Assembly: GCA_014190675.1 (NCBI GenBank)
Contig: BJGT01000002.1
Span: forward strand, 27,698 to 91,697
Direction: 5' to 3'
From: Comamonadaceae bacterium
GTDB taxonomy: Bacteria > Pseudomonadota > Gammaproteobacteria > Burkholderiales > Burkholderiaceae_C
DNA: 64,000 bases
A model generated the notes under the pieces. That model worked only from the letters and a program-made list of their open reading frames with translations, made no database searches and was not told the DNA's origin. Position 1 is the first letter of the stretch; each line of letters starts with the position of its first letter. A program made the translations under genes and the position numbers. Below are positions 1 through 9,820 of the stretch, piece by piece.

Positions 1-322
1 GCAGGCCAAAGCGGTGGGCCTCGTCGGCGCTGATGCCGTACTTGACCAGGCGCGGCGGCCCGCTCGGAATGTCTTGTTCGCCGGCAGGGGGAGCGGCGTC
101 GGCTGAGGCATAGGCCCGGGTGAAGCGGTAGATTAAGTCGTCTTCGATGCAGCCGCCCGAGACCGAACCGACCACCGAGCCGTCCTGACACAGGGCCATG
201 ATGGAGCCCACCGGGCGAGGCGACGAACCCCAGGTGCGTACCACTGTGGCGAGCAGGGCCCGCTGCCCGGCCAGACGCCAGTCGCGCAGGGTGCGCAAAA
301 CCATCACATCGATGTTTTCCAT
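1..322 (-). CDS. XdhC/CoxI family protein, partial (C-terminus beyond window edge)
   Basis: Reverse-strand translation MENIDVMVLRTLRDWRLAGQRALLATVVRTWGSSPRPVGSIMALCQDGSVVGSVSGGCIEDDLI..., typical XdhC N-terminal motif (TWGSSPRPVG, GSVSGGCIE); downstream of coxG. Confidence 0.85.
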   Translation of the reverse strand, partial: MENIDVMVLRTLRDWRLAGQRALLATVVRTWGSSPRPVGSIMALCQDGSVVGSVSGGCIEDDLIYRFTRAYASADAAPPAGEQDIPSGPPRLVKYGISADEAHRFGL

Positions 323-353
323 GGCCGCGCCTGTGTCTTTGGCTGCAGGCAAC

Positions 354-935
354 TTAGCGAGATAGCCAGACCATGGCGGCGGCCACGGCGACAGCGCCCG
401 CACCACAAACCCAGACCAGCACCGCATTTGGAGCTGCCGCAGCCGCCGCAGCCGGCGCTGCCACAGCGACCTTTTCAGCATAGGCCTGCGGGTACTGGCG
501 CTGCATCTCGGCATCAAAACGCTTGAAAAAATCTTCGGCCATGGATTTGGCGGCGCCGTCGATCAGGCGCTGGCCCAGTTGCGCCACCTTGCCGCCCACC
601 GAGGCCTGCACGGTGTAGCTGAGCAGATGGCCCTCGGCATTGGGCGCGAGCAGCACCTCGGCCCTTCCCTTGCCAAAGCCGGCCGGCCCGCCTTGCCCCT
701 CGAACGAGATGGTGTAGCTCTCGGGCGCCTTGATGTCGCTCAGCGCGATCTTGCCGGTGAATTTGGCCGCCACCGGCCCGATCTTGACCGCCATGCCTAT
801 CGCATACTGGTTCTCGCCAGTGGCCTCAACCCGGTCGCAACCCGGGATGCAGGTTTTGAGTACCTCGGGGTTGTTGAGTGCATCCCAGGCCTGTTGCTGG
901 GTGATGGCGAGTTGGCGGCTGCCTTGCATGTCCAT
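354..935 (-). CDS. coxG: CoxG-like SRPBCC protein (CO dehydrogenase subunit G) with C-terminal TM anchor
   Basis: MQGSRQLAITQQQAWDALNNPEVLKTCIPGCDRVE... CoxG signature; C-terminal hydrophobic helix; cox operon context. Confidence 0.88.
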   Translation of the reverse strand: MDMQGSRQLAITQQQAWDALNNPEVLKTCIPGCDRVEATGENQYAIGMAVKIGPVAAKFTGKIALSDIKAPESYTISFEGQGGPAGFGKGRAEVLLAPNAEGHLLSYTVQASVGGKVAQLGQRLIDGAAKSMAEDFFKRFDAEMQRQYPQAYAEKVAVAAPAAAAAAAPNAVLVWVCGAGAVAVAAAMVWLSR

Positions 936-989
936 GGGGGTGCGGTCCTTGTCTGATGGGATTTGGCTGTATTTTCGTGCAGCGGGGGC

Positions 990-2174
990 TCAGCGTTTCA
1001 TCAGTGCAGCCAGGCTGGCCGCCAGGTCATCCAGCCGGCTGAGGTTGTGCACCGCCACCATGCCATGCGTCTCTTTATGCAGCACGGCCGCACCCTGGGC
1101 CAGTGGCGCATAGCCCTCAAAGCGCAGCAGGGGGTTGAGCCATAACAAGCGCCGGCTGCGCCGGCGCAGCCAGCCCAGCTCCTGCGCCAGTTGCGCCGGC
1201 TCACCGGTGTCGAGGCCATCGGTGATCAGCAGCACCAGGGTGCGCCGCCCCACCAAACGGCGGGCATGCTGCTGGCGCAGCGCGACCAGCGATTCACCGA
1301 GCTGGGTGCCGCCCGCAAAATCTTCAATCAACACGCTGGCCTGGGCCAGCATGGCGTCGGTATCGGCCAGGCGAAAGGCTGGCGCCAGGTCGGTCAGCTG
1401 GGTGCCGAAGGCGAACACATCACGGCGCGGGTGGCGGCGGGTGGCGGCGTGCAAAAAGGCCAGCAGCAGCCGCGAGTAGCGCTCCATCGAGCCCGACACA
1501 TCCACCAGCACCAGCAGCGGCAGCGGCTGGCGGCAGCGCTGGCGCCGCGGCAAGGCCATGGGCTCGCCGCCGGTGCGCACTGCCGAGCGCATCACGCCGG
1601 CCCAATGCAATTGGCTGCCGCGCTCGCCCGGCCGGGTGCGGCGTGAGTCAAATTCGGGCAGTGGCAGCCGGATGTCTCGGGCCAGGCGCTCCACCAGCCG
1701 GTATTCGGCAGCCGACAAGGCATTGAAGTCGGCGTGCTTGAGGCGCTGCTGGTCGCTGGCCGTCATGGCGGCGTCAAAGTCGACCTTCTGGTCTTCCTGC
1801 TTGGGCTGGACCTGCTGGCCAAAGGCCTTTTGAGGCGTCAGGGCCTCGCGCACCCGTGGGCGCCGCTTGCTGGGCTCGGCCTTGCCCTCGGCGCTCGGCA
1901 GCAGTTGTGCCAGCAGCTTGTGCGCCAGGTTGGGGTTGCGAAAAAAGGCTTCGAACAGCTCGCGAAACACCTCCCGGTCCTGCTCGCGGCTGACCAGCAC
2001 CGCCTCCATCGCAGCCGCCAAGTCCGCCCGGTCGTCCAGACCGACCGCCAGCGCGGCATCAAACGCCAGTGCAATGCGCGAGCTGTCAACCCGCACCCCA
2101 GCGCGGCGCAGGGTACGGCCAAAGGCGGCTAGATTGGCCGCCAGTTTGCCGGTGCGCGCGTCGCCGAGTTGCAT
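990..2174 (-). CDS. coxE: VWA domain protein, CoxE-like
   Basis: MIDAS-type motif LLVLVDVSGSMERYSRL; follows MoxR ATPase. Start taken at internal ATG (MQLGDARTGKL) because upstream residues overlap coxD. Confidence 0.85.
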   Translation of the reverse strand: MQLGDARTGKLAANLAAFGRTLRRAGVRVDSSRIALAFDAALAVGLDDRADLAAAMEAVLVSREQDREVFRELFEAFFRNPNLAHKLLAQLLPSAEGKAEPSKRRPRVREALTPQKAFGQQVQPKQEDQKVDFDAAMTASDQQRLKHADFNALSAAEYRLVERLARDIRLPLPEFDSRRTRPGERGSQLHWAGVMRSAVRTGGEPMALPRRQRCRQPLPLLVLVDVSGSMERYSRLLLAFLHAATRRHPRRDVFAFGTQLTDLAPAFRLADTDAMLAQASVLIEDFAGGTQLGESLVALRQQHARRLVGRRTLVLLITDGLDTGEPAQLAQELGWLRRRSRRLLWLNPLLRFEGYAPLAQGAAVLHKETHGMVAVHNLSRLDDLAASLAALMKR

Positions 2175-2179
2175 GAGTT

Positions 2180-3088
2180 TCAGCCCCGCGCGCCAGGCTC
2201 GGGGCGCAGCAGGTCCTGCGCCATGTCCTTGGTCAGGGCCGCCACGTCTTCGCGTTGCTTGAACAAAATGCCCGCCGTGTCTAACATCAGCTCGGGGTCC
2301 AGCACCAGGGTGTCGAGAGCGATCAGGGCCTTGGCCCACTCCACGCTTTCGGCAATACCGGGCGCGCGCTGGAAGGCGCTGGCAAAGGGCTGACTGCGCA
2401 GGCGCATGACCACCTGGGCCACCTGGGCCGACAGGTCGTCCGAGGCCTGCGGCACCTGCGCCCGCACGATGGCCAGCTCGCGGTCGCGCTCGGGGTAATC
2501 AAGCCAGTGGTAGAGGCAGCGACGCTTGACCGCGTCGTTCAACTCACGGGTGCGGTTGCTGGTGAGGATGGTCACCGGGCTCACCTGGGCCCGCAGCGTG
2601 CCGAGTTCGGGAATACTGACCTGGTACTCGCCCAGGTACTCCAGCAAAAAGGCCTCAAAGGGCTCGTCAGCCCGATCCACCTCGTCGATCAGCAGCACGG
2701 CGCCAGGCGCCGGGGTTTGCAGCGCCTGCAGCAGCGGCCGGCTGATCAGGTAGCGCGGTTGGTAGACCTCGCGCTCGACCTGGGCCACATCGGCCTCGCG
2801 GCCCTGCGCGGCACGCATGTGCAGCAACTGGGCGGCGTAGTTCCATTCGTACAGGGCTTCGCGCTGCTCCAGCCCGTCGTAGCACTGCAGGCGCAGCAAC
2901 TCCCGGCCCAGCACCGTGGCGAGTGCCTTGGCGAGTTCGGTCTTGCCGACCCCGGGCTCACCTTCGAGCAAGAGCGGGCGCTGCAGCTTGAGCGCCAAAA
3001 AAACAGCCGTGGCCAGCCGGCGGTCGGCGTAGTAGCCGGCCGCCTCAAGGGCAGTCACCAGGGCATCAATACTGGAAAAATTGGACAT
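2180..3088 (-). CDS. coxD: MoxR-type AAA+ ATPase, CoxD-like
   Basis: Walker A GEPGVGKTELAKALA, Walker B VLLIDEVDRAD; MoxR family; start at MSNFSSIDALV. Confidence 0.88.
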   Translation of the reverse strand: MSNFSSIDALVTALEAAGYYADRRLATAVFLALKLQRPLLLEGEPGVGKTELAKALATVLGRELLRLQCYDGLEQREALYEWNYAAQLLHMRAAQGREADVAQVEREVYQPRYLISRPLLQALQTPAPGAVLLIDEVDRADEPFEAFLLEYLGEYQVSIPELGTLRAQVSPVTILTSNRTRELNDAVKRRCLYHWLDYPERDRELAIVRAQVPQASDDLSAQVAQVVMRLRSQPFASAFQRAPGIAESVEWAKALIALDTLVLDPELMLDTAGILFKQREDVAALTKDMAQDLLRPEPGARG

Positions 3089-3103
3089 CTCAGGTACACA
3101 AAA

Positions 3104-3131
3104 AAGCCCCGCGTCGGACAACACGGGGCTT
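3104..3131 (-). terminator. Rho-independent terminator-like hairpin between coxM and coxD
   Basis: Stem AAGCCCCG...CGGGGCTT, followed on the minus strand by a U-run (plus-strand aaaaaa at 3100-3105). Confidence 0.6.
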
Positions 3132-3147
3132 GGCAGGACGCGCTCGG

Positions 3148-3939
3148 TCAGCCGAGCAGTTTAGCCACGGCGCGCTGGGTCTGCACGCTGATCAGGTTGG
3201 CCCGGTAGGCGGCCGAGGCATGGATGTCGGCATTGAGCTCGGAGGCGTCAATCGCCACCCCAGCGGCTGAGGCCACGGTGAAGCTTCTGTTCAGAGCGGC
3301 TTCCAGGCCGCTGTGGCGGAACACGCCCTGGCCGGCACCGGTAATTGCCACCCGCACACCGGCATCGGTTTGCGCCACAAACACGCCCACCAGCGCAAAG
3401 CGCGAGGCCGGCTGCACAAACTTCATATAAACCGCCCGCTTAGGGATAGGGAAGCTGACCGCGGTGATCAGCTCGCCCTCGGCCAGCGCGGTGCTGAACA
3501 TGCCCAGGAAGAAGTCGTCAGCTGCAATTTTGCGTGAGGTGGTGTGCACCGTGGCGCCGAGCCCGAGCAGGGCGCTGGGGTAGCAGGCGGCCGGGTCGTT
3601 GTTGGCCACCGAGCCGCCCAAGGTGCCCATGGCGCGCACCTGGCGGTCGCCAATATGGTCAGCCAAGTCGGCCAGGCCGGGGATCAGGGCTTTCACGTCG
3701 GCGTGGTTGGCGACATCCATGTGACGCGTCATGGCGCCAATCACAAGGGCATTGCCATCTCGGCAAATGCCGCTGAGCTCCTTGACGCCGGCCAGATCGG
3801 CCAGTTGGCCGGGCTGGGAGAGGCGCAGCTTCATGGCAGCAAGCAGGGTTTGCCCGCCGGCCAGTACTTTGGCGCCATTGGCCGCGAGTTGGGTGGCGGC
3901 AGCCAGGGTGCTGGGCCGCTCCAGGGTGAATGGGTACAT
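3148..3939 (-). CDS. coxM: CO dehydrogenase-like FAD-binding medium subunit
   Basis: MYPFTLERPSTLAAATQLAANGAKVLAGGQTLLAAMKLRL; motifs AGGQTL and TLGGSVANNDPAA of the xanthine oxidase/CODH FAD subunit. Confidence 0.92.
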   Translation of the reverse strand: MYPFTLERPSTLAAATQLAANGAKVLAGGQTLLAAMKLRLSQPGQLADLAGVKELSGICRDGNALVIGAMTRHMDVANHADVKALIPGLADLADHIGDRQVRAMGTLGGSVANNDPAACYPSALLGLGATVHTTSRKIAADDFFLGMFSTALAEGELITAVSFPIPKRAVYMKFVQPASRFALVGVFVAQTDAGVRVAITGAGQGVFRHSGLEAALNRSFTVASAAGVAIDASELNADIHASAAYRANLISVQTQRAVAKLLG

Positions 3940-3974
3940 GGTGTGTGCTCCTGTGTCTTGCTCGGTTGTTGTGT

Positions 3975-6344
3975 TTATTTGGCCGCCTGGATGGCTTCCC
4001 AGACCCGGCTGGCCGAAGCCGGCATGTCCAGATCAGTCACCCCCACGCTCTTGAGCGCGTCCAGCACCGCGTTGATGACCGCCGGCGGCGAGCCGATGGC
4101 GCCGGCCTCGCCGCAGCCCTTGGTGCCCAGCGGATTGTGGGTGCAGGGCGTGCAGATGGTGTCGATCTTGAAGTCGGGGAAATCGTCGGCACGCGGCATG
4201 GCGTAATCCATGAACGAGCCGCTCAGCAGCTGGCCGGTCTCGCTGTCATAAACGCAGTTTTCAATCAGCGCCTGACCGATGCCCTGCACCAAGCCGCCGT
4301 GCACCTGGCCTTCGACAATCATCGGGTTGATGATGGTGCCGAAATCATCCACTGCGGTGAAACTGGCAAGTCGGGTGGTGCCAGTAGCGGGGTCGATTTC
4401 AACCTCGCAAATGTAGGTGCCCGCCGGGAAGGTGAAGTTGGTTGGGTCGTAGAACGCGGTCTCGTTGAGGCCCGGCTCCAACTTGTCGAGCGGGTAGTTG
4501 TGCGGCACGTAGGCGGTGAGCGCCACCTGCCCGAAGGTAACCTTTTTGTCGGTGCCCTTGATGGTGAATTCGCCGTTGGCGAAATCAACGTCGGCGTCGC
4601 TGGCCTCCATCAGGTGAGCGGCGATCTTCTTGGCCTTGGTCTCGATCTTGTCGAGCGCCTTCATGATGGCTGCACCGCCAACCGAGATCGAACGTGAGCC
4701 ATAAGTGCCCATGCCAAACGGCACGCGTCCGGTGTCGCCGTGCACCACATCAACCGCATCCACAGCGATACCCAGGCGAGCCGCCACCACCTGGGCAAAG
4801 GTGGTTTCATGCCCTTGGCCGTGGCTGTGCGAGCCGGTGAACACGGTCACGCTGCCGGTTGGGTGTACCCGGATTTCGCCGCACTCAAACAGCCCGGCGC
4901 GCGCGCCCAGGGCGCCAGCGATGTTGCTGGGCGCAATGCCGCAGGCCTCGATGTAGCTGGAATAACCAATGCCGCGCAGCAGGCCTTTGGCAGCACTGGC
5001 AGATTTGCGCATCGCGAAACCGGCCACATCGGCCAGTGCCTCAGCCTTGTCCATGCAGCCGCGGTAGTCGCCCACGTCGTACTGCAGCGCCACGGGTGTC
5101 TGGTAGGGCCAACTGTTGATGAAATTGCGTTTGCGGATTTCGTCTTGCGACAGACCCAGCTCCCAGCCGCAGCGGGTCACCAGTCGCTCGAGCAGGTAGG
5201 TGGCCTCAGGCCGGCCGGCACCGCGGTAGGCATCCACCGGCACCGTGTTGGTGAACCAGGCATCGACCTCGACGTAGATCTGCGGGCAGGTGTACTGGCC
5301 GGCCAGCAGCGTGGCGTACAAAATAGTGGGCACGGCGGTGGAGAAGGTGGACAGGTAAGCGCCCAGGTTGGCGTCGGTATGCACCCGCATCGCCAGGAAC
5401 TTGCCATTGGCATCCATCGCCATCTCGGCGTGGCTGACATGGTCGCGGCCATGGGCATCAGTCAGGAAAGACTCGGAGCGCTCGCAGGTCCACTTGATGC
5501 TGCGGTTGACCTGCTTGGCCGCCCAGGTCAGGGCCACATCCTCGGCGTACAGGTAGATCTTCGAGCCGAAGCCGCCACCCACGTCGGGCGCAATCACGCG
5601 CACCTTGTGCTCGGGCAGGCCCAACACAAAGGCGGTCATCAGCAGCCGCTCGACATGCGGGTTCTGATTGGCCACATACAGGGTGTACTCCTCGGTGGCC
5701 CGGCTGTAGCTGCCAATCGCAGCGCGCGGCTCCATGGCGTTGGGCACCAAGCGGTTATTGACCAGGTCAAGCTTGGTGATGTGGGCCGCCGTGGCAAAGG
5801 CAGCATCCACCTGCGCCTTGTCACCGAGCGCCCACTTGTAGCAATGGTTGTCCGGCGCGACCTCGTGCAGCGGCACCGCTTTGGCAGCGTCACGCACATC
5901 CACCACCGCGCTTAGCGGTTGGTAATCCACCTCCACGGCTTCGGCAGCGTTTTTGGCCTGCTCCAGGGTCTCGGCAATCACCATCGCCACCTGGTCGCCC
6001 ACGTGGCGGGCACGTCCCAGCGCCAGCACCGGGTGCGGCGGCTCCTTCATGGGTGAACCGTCGGGGTTGTTGATCAACCATCCGCACGGCAGGCCACCCA
6101 TCTTGCCCTCGAGGTCCTTGCCAATGAAAATTTTCACCACGCCGGGCATGGCGTTGGCACGGGTCAGGTCAATGCCCTTGATCAGCGCATGCGCATGCGG
6201 GCTGCGAACAAACACCGCATAGGTCTGGGCGGCAAACGTGATGTCGTCGGTGTACTGACCGGCCCCGGTGAGGAAGCGGTAGTCTTCCTTGCGGCGCACA
6301 GCCTCGCCAATGTGCGGCAGTTTGGAAAAATCGGATGCGCCCAT
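3975..6344 (-). CDS. coxL: Molybdenum hydroxylase large subunit, CoxL form II (BMS-type)
   Basis: Xanthine dehydrogenase-family molybdopterin-binding subunit; active-site loop reads AYRGAGR (form II) rather than AYXCSFR (form I). Confidence 0.92.
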   Translation of the reverse strand: MGASDFSKLPHIGEAVRRKEDYRFLTGAGQYTDDITFAAQTYAVFVRSPHAHALIKGIDLTRANAMPGVVKIFIGKDLEGKMGGLPCGWLINNPDGSPMKEPPHPVLALGRARHVGDQVAMVIAETLEQAKNAAEAVEVDYQPLSAVVDVRDAAKAVPLHEVAPDNHCYKWALGDKAQVDAAFATAAHITKLDLVNNRLVPNAMEPRAAIGSYSRATEEYTLYVANQNPHVERLLMTAFVLGLPEHKVRVIAPDVGGGFGSKIYLYAEDVALTWAAKQVNRSIKWTCERSESFLTDAHGRDHVSHAEMAMDANGKFLAMRVHTDANLGAYLSTFSTAVPTILYATLLAGQYTCPQIYVEVDAWFTNTVPVDAYRGAGRPEATYLLERLVTRCGWELGLSQDEIRKRNFINSWPYQTPVALQYDVGDYRGCMDKAEALADVAGFAMRKSASAAKGLLRGIGYSSYIEACGIAPSNIAGALGARAGLFECGEIRVHPTGSVTVFTGSHSHGQGHETTFAQVVAARLGIAVDAVDVVHGDTGRVPFGMGTYGSRSISVGGAAIMKALDKIETKAKKIAAHLMEASDADVDFANGEFTIKGTDKKVTFGQVALTAYVPHNYPLDKLEPGLNETAFYDPTNFTFPAGTYICEVEIDPATGTTRLASFTAVDDFGTIINPMIVEGQVHGGLVQGIGQALIENCVYDSETGQLLSGSFMDYAMPRADDFPDFKIDTICTPCTHNPLGTKGCGEAGAIGSPPAVINAVLDALKSVGVTDLDMPASASRVWEAIQAAK

Positions 6345-6356
6345 GATGTGTCTCCT

Positions 6357-6827
6357 TTATCGGGCAGCCATGGCCGCCTGGCCCTGCTGCACGGATTTGA
6401 CGATGTTCTGGTAGCCGGTGCAGCGGCAGATATTGCCCTCCAGCAAGGCGCGGATGTCGTCCGCGTTTGCCTTGGGGTAGTGCATGCAGAGATCGACCGC
6501 GCTCATCACCATGCCGGTGGTACAAAACCCGCACTGCAGCCCATGGCACTCTTTAAACGCAGCCTGCATTGGGTGCATAGTGCCGTCGGCAGCGGCCAAC
6601 CCTTCGATGGTGGTGATCTCAGACCCGTCGGCCTGGGCCGCCAGCACGTTGCAGGATTTAATGGATCGCCCGTCCATGATCACGGTACAGGCGCCGCACT
6701 GTGCGGTGTCGCAGCCGACATGGGTGCCGGTGAGCTTGAGCTGCTCACGCAACACCTGCACCAGCAGAGTGTTGGGCGGAACCTCGAGGGCCGCAGACTT
6801 GCCGTTAACCTTGAACTGAACATGCAT
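6357..6827 (-). CDS. coxS: [2Fe-2S] small subunit of CO dehydrogenase-like enzyme
   Basis: CDTAQCGACTVIMDG and CGFCTTGMVMSA...CRCTGYQNIV double 2Fe-2S motifs. Confidence 0.93.
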   Translation of the reverse strand: MHVQFKVNGKSAALEVPPNTLLVQVLREQLKLTGTHVGCDTAQCGACTVIMDGRSIKSCNVLAAQADGSEITTIEGLAAADGTMHPMQAAFKECHGLQCGFCTTGMVMSAVDLCMHYPKANADDIRALLEGNICRCTGYQNIVKSVQQGQAAMAAR

Positions 6828-6940
6828 GGCTGATCTCCTGAAGTAAACGTTTTAAAACTTATCTTGGTCTTGCTGCATTATTGACCCTTCCGACCAACAT
6901 GGGCCTAGGGAAGACCCTTGTATCTAGCGAACTGGCAGGG

Positions 6941-8848
6941 CTAGGCGCAAGCCCAGCGGTGGAGCAAATTGGCCTCAAACTCCTCAGCTGGCAGCGCCTG
7001 GCTGAACAAAAAACCCTGGTAGTTACTGCAGCCGTTGTTTTGCAGAATCTCCCGGCTGACCTGGGTCTCGACGCCCTCGGCCACCACTTCCAGCCCGAGC
7101 TTGGTGGCCAGGCTGATGATGGTGCTCACCAGCACCAAATCAGCGTCGCTGTCAGACAGGGTTTGAATCAGAGAGCGGTCTATCTTGACCTGTCGCAGGG
7201 GCAAACGCCTGAGATGGGTCAAGGGTGACAGGCCGGCACCAAAGTTGTCCATGGCGATGCACACCCCAAGGTCCGCCACCTGGGCCATTTTGTGGGCCAC
7301 AGCGCCAGGGTCGTTATTGAGCATTTTTTCACTGAATTCCAGCGCCAGCCGGCTGGGCTGAAATGGGTTGGCCGCCAGCAGGCCGACGAGTTCAGACAGA
7401 AAACCTTCCTGCAGGAATTGCACCAGGCTGATGTTGACCGACAGGCGTAAATTGGCCCGGCCCGGCTCCCCGGCCCACCGGACCAGTTGCTGGCAGGCGG
7501 CCTCGAGCACCCAGGCCCCGATCGGGCCAATCAAACCGGTCTCCTCGGCCACGCGCATGAAATCCTCCGGCTTGAGCAGACCCCGCTGGGGATGCTGCCA
7601 GCGCAGCAGCATCTCCGCTCCCAGCAATTGGCCGGACAGATCAACCAGCGGCAAAAGGTGCAAACGCAATTGGCCTGCACTCAGTGCCCGGCTGAGTTCG
7701 GCTTCAAACCGGGCGCGACCTGCCATGCGCTGCTCAACATCGGCTGAAAAAAAGACCACCCGGTTTCGGCCCAGTGACTTAGCTTGGTACATGGCCGAGT
7801 CGGCCCGCTGCAGCAGAGTGTCAACCGCAACACGCTCGCCGCAAAACAAAGCCACGCCAAAGCTGGCGGTCACAAAAACCTCGGTGCCCGCCACAAGAAA
7901 AGCCTTGGCCAGGGCCAAGCGACATTTCTCTGCGATGGCTCCGGCCTGCTGCGCGGCAAGGCCAGGGTCCTGGCTCAGCCGCTCGAGCACCAGCACCAAC
8001 TCGTCGCCGCCCTGCCTTGCCACGGTGTCGCCAAGCCGGACGCAGGCCCGCAGTGCCTGCGCCGACTGCACCAGCAAATCATCCCCCGCTGCATGGCCCA
8101 GGCTGTCGTTGATCAGCTTGAAATTGTCCAGGTCAAGAAAAACCAAGGCCCCGTGTTTGCCGGTACGCAAACTGCTGAGCAGGGCTTGCTCGATGCGGTC
8201 TTGCATCAGCCGGCGGTTTGGCAGGGCGGTCAGGTCGTCAAAAAAAGCCAAGTGATGGGCCCGGGCTTCGGTCAGCTTGCGGCCCGAGACATTGCGCAAA
8301 AAGACCACCAGGTAGCGCTCCGCGACACGGGTGGCGGTGATCTCCAGGTCAATCCAGTCGCCATCCCGGTGCTGGTGTCTGGTTTCAAAACTTTCAGTGC
8401 CGCTGGCCAAAATGCGTTTGATCTGGGCTCGAACCTGCTCGGCACTCGCCACCGCCTCGAAGTCAGCAATGTTCTTGGCCAAGATTTCAGCCCGGGTGTA
8501 GCCCACCATGCGGCAATAGTTTTGGTTAATGTCAAGAAAGCGGCCATTGCGGTCCAGAATCCAGTAGCCATCCCTGCCGCTGCTGAGGGCTGTCTCAGCG
8601 ATGTCCAGGCGTAGCAGCAGGCGCAACAGGTAGGCCCAGCCGGCCATCGCCGACAGAGAGACGGCCCCCAACATGCACACCAGCGCCACCACCGGGCCTG
8701 CACCGGTTTCGATTGAACCCTTTTCCAGCGCTGCCACGCCAAGCGCCGCCAGGCCGTACAGGCTGGCCAATGCCAGCAGCGGGATTGCGGCAGTCTGCAT
8801 CAGCAGGGCCCGGGTATTGACCTTTACCCACGGTGCCAAAGGCGTCAT
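6941..8848 (-). CDS. Membrane-anchored PAS-GGDEF-EAL protein (c-di-GMP signalling)
   Basis: N-terminal TM helices, PAS (DGYWILDRNGRFLDINQNYCRMVGY), GGDEL motif (RQGGDELVLVLE), EAL-type domain with EML and DNFGAG variants. Confidence 0.9.
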   Translation of the reverse strand: MTPLAPWVKVNTRALLMQTAAIPLLALASLYGLAALGVAALEKGSIETGAGPVVALVCMLGAVSLSAMAGWAYLLRLLLRLDIAETALSSGRDGYWILDRNGRFLDINQNYCRMVGYTRAEILAKNIADFEAVASAEQVRAQIKRILASGTESFETRHQHRDGDWIDLEITATRVAERYLVVFLRNVSGRKLTEARAHHLAFFDDLTALPNRRLMQDRIEQALLSSLRTGKHGALVFLDLDNFKLINDSLGHAAGDDLLVQSAQALRACVRLGDTVARQGGDELVLVLERLSQDPGLAAQQAGAIAEKCRLALAKAFLVAGTEVFVTASFGVALFCGERVAVDTLLQRADSAMYQAKSLGRNRVVFFSADVEQRMAGRARFEAELSRALSAGQLRLHLLPLVDLSGQLLGAEMLLRWQHPQRGLLKPEDFMRVAEETGLIGPIGAWVLEAACQQLVRWAGEPGRANLRLSVNISLVQFLQEGFLSELVGLLAANPFQPSRLALEFSEKMLNNDPGAVAHKMAQVADLGVCIAMDNFGAGLSPLTHLRRLPLRQVKIDRSLIQTLSDSDADLVLVSTIISLATKLGLEVVAEGVETQVSREILQNNGCSNYQGFLFSQALPAEEFEANLLHRWACA

Positions 8849-8995
8849 GTGCGTTTATTCAATCAGTTGCATCAACTCGGCCGCTGTTGGAAAACAAGGG
8901 GCTGTTTCATACGGCCAAATTGTCTACCGGGCCCAAACACTGATTTGTAAAAAAAATTTACTTCCTGTCAGCCGATCTGGGGCATCGGTCTGCGC

Positions 8996-9820
8996 CTACC
9001 GCGCCGCGTTCGGGAAGAACAGCTGCTCACCCCCGAGCTGAAAGCTCGCCAGCGCCGCCTGGCCGGCTGCTGAGAGCACCCAATCAACAAATTTTTGTCC
9101 GTCTGCGGCCTTCACATGGGGGTGTTTGGCCGGGTTGACCAGCAGCACACCGTACTGGTTGAACAGGCGGCTGTCGCCCTGCACCAGCACAGCCAGATCA
9201 CCGCGGTTCTTGAAACTCAGCCAGGTGCCGCGGTCGGCCAGCAGGTAAGCGCCACTGCCAGCGGCAATGTTGAGGGCCGGGCCCATGCCACAACCGCATT
9301 CCCGGTAGGCGCTACCCCGCGCATCGGCCAGGCCAGCCATTTTCCAGAAGCGCAGCTCCGCTGCATGGGTGCCACTTTTGTCCCCCCGGGAAACAAAGCC
9401 GCTCTTGGTGCTCGAAATTTTTTGCAGGGCCAGCAGGATGTCACTGCCACGCACCCGCGCCGGGTCAGCGGCCGGGCCGATCAACACGAAGTCGTTGTAC
9501 ATCACGGCATAGCGCTTGACCGCAAAGCCTTCAGCCACTATTTTTTCTTCAGCTGCCTGGTCATGCACAAACAACACATCGGCGTCACCGCGGCGCCCCA
9601 TGTCCAGCGCCTGACCAGTGCCCACTGCCACCACCTTCACATCCAAGCCACTGATTTTTTTGAATTCAGGCAGCAAGTGGGCAAACAGACCCGACTGCTC
9701 GGTCGACGTGGTGGAGGCCATGACGATGCTCTGAGCCTGTGCCAGCAGCGGCGCTACGCAGAAAAAAACTGCCAGACAGCGGGTAAACACGCGCCGGGCT
9801 CGGGTGGAACCCAAACTCAT
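8996..9820 (-). CDS. tupA: Tungstate/molybdate ABC transporter substrate-binding protein, TupA-like
   Basis: Signal peptide then MASTTSTEQSGLFAHLLPEFKKISGLDVKVVAVGTGQALDMGRRGDADVLFVHD, characteristic TTSTxxSG binding motif. Confidence 0.87.
   Translation of the reverse strand: MSLGSTRARRVFTRCLAVFFCVAPLLAQAQSIVMASTTSTEQSGLFAHLLPEFKKISGLDVKVVAVGTGQALDMGRRGDADVLFVHDQAAEEKIVAEGFAVKRYAVMYNDFVLIGPAADPARVRGSDILLALQKISSTKSGFVSRGDKSGTHAAELRFWKMAGLADARGSAYRECGCGMGPALNIAAGSGAYLLADRGTWLSFKNRGDLAVLVQGDSRLFNQYGVLLVNPAKHPHVKAADGQKFVDWVLSAAGQAALASFQLGGEQLFFPNAAR

Noticed and set aside
579-1833. Multiple plus-strand ORFs opposite coxG/coxE (e.g. 579..956, 1191..1646, 1558..1833)
   Set aside because: High-GC antisense shadow ORFs of well-supported minus-strand cox genes; low-complexity composition, no recognisable domains.
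4740-5915. 391-aa plus-strand ORF antisense to coxL
   Set aside because: Antisense open frame caused by GC-rich codon bias; coxL on the opposite strand is unambiguous.
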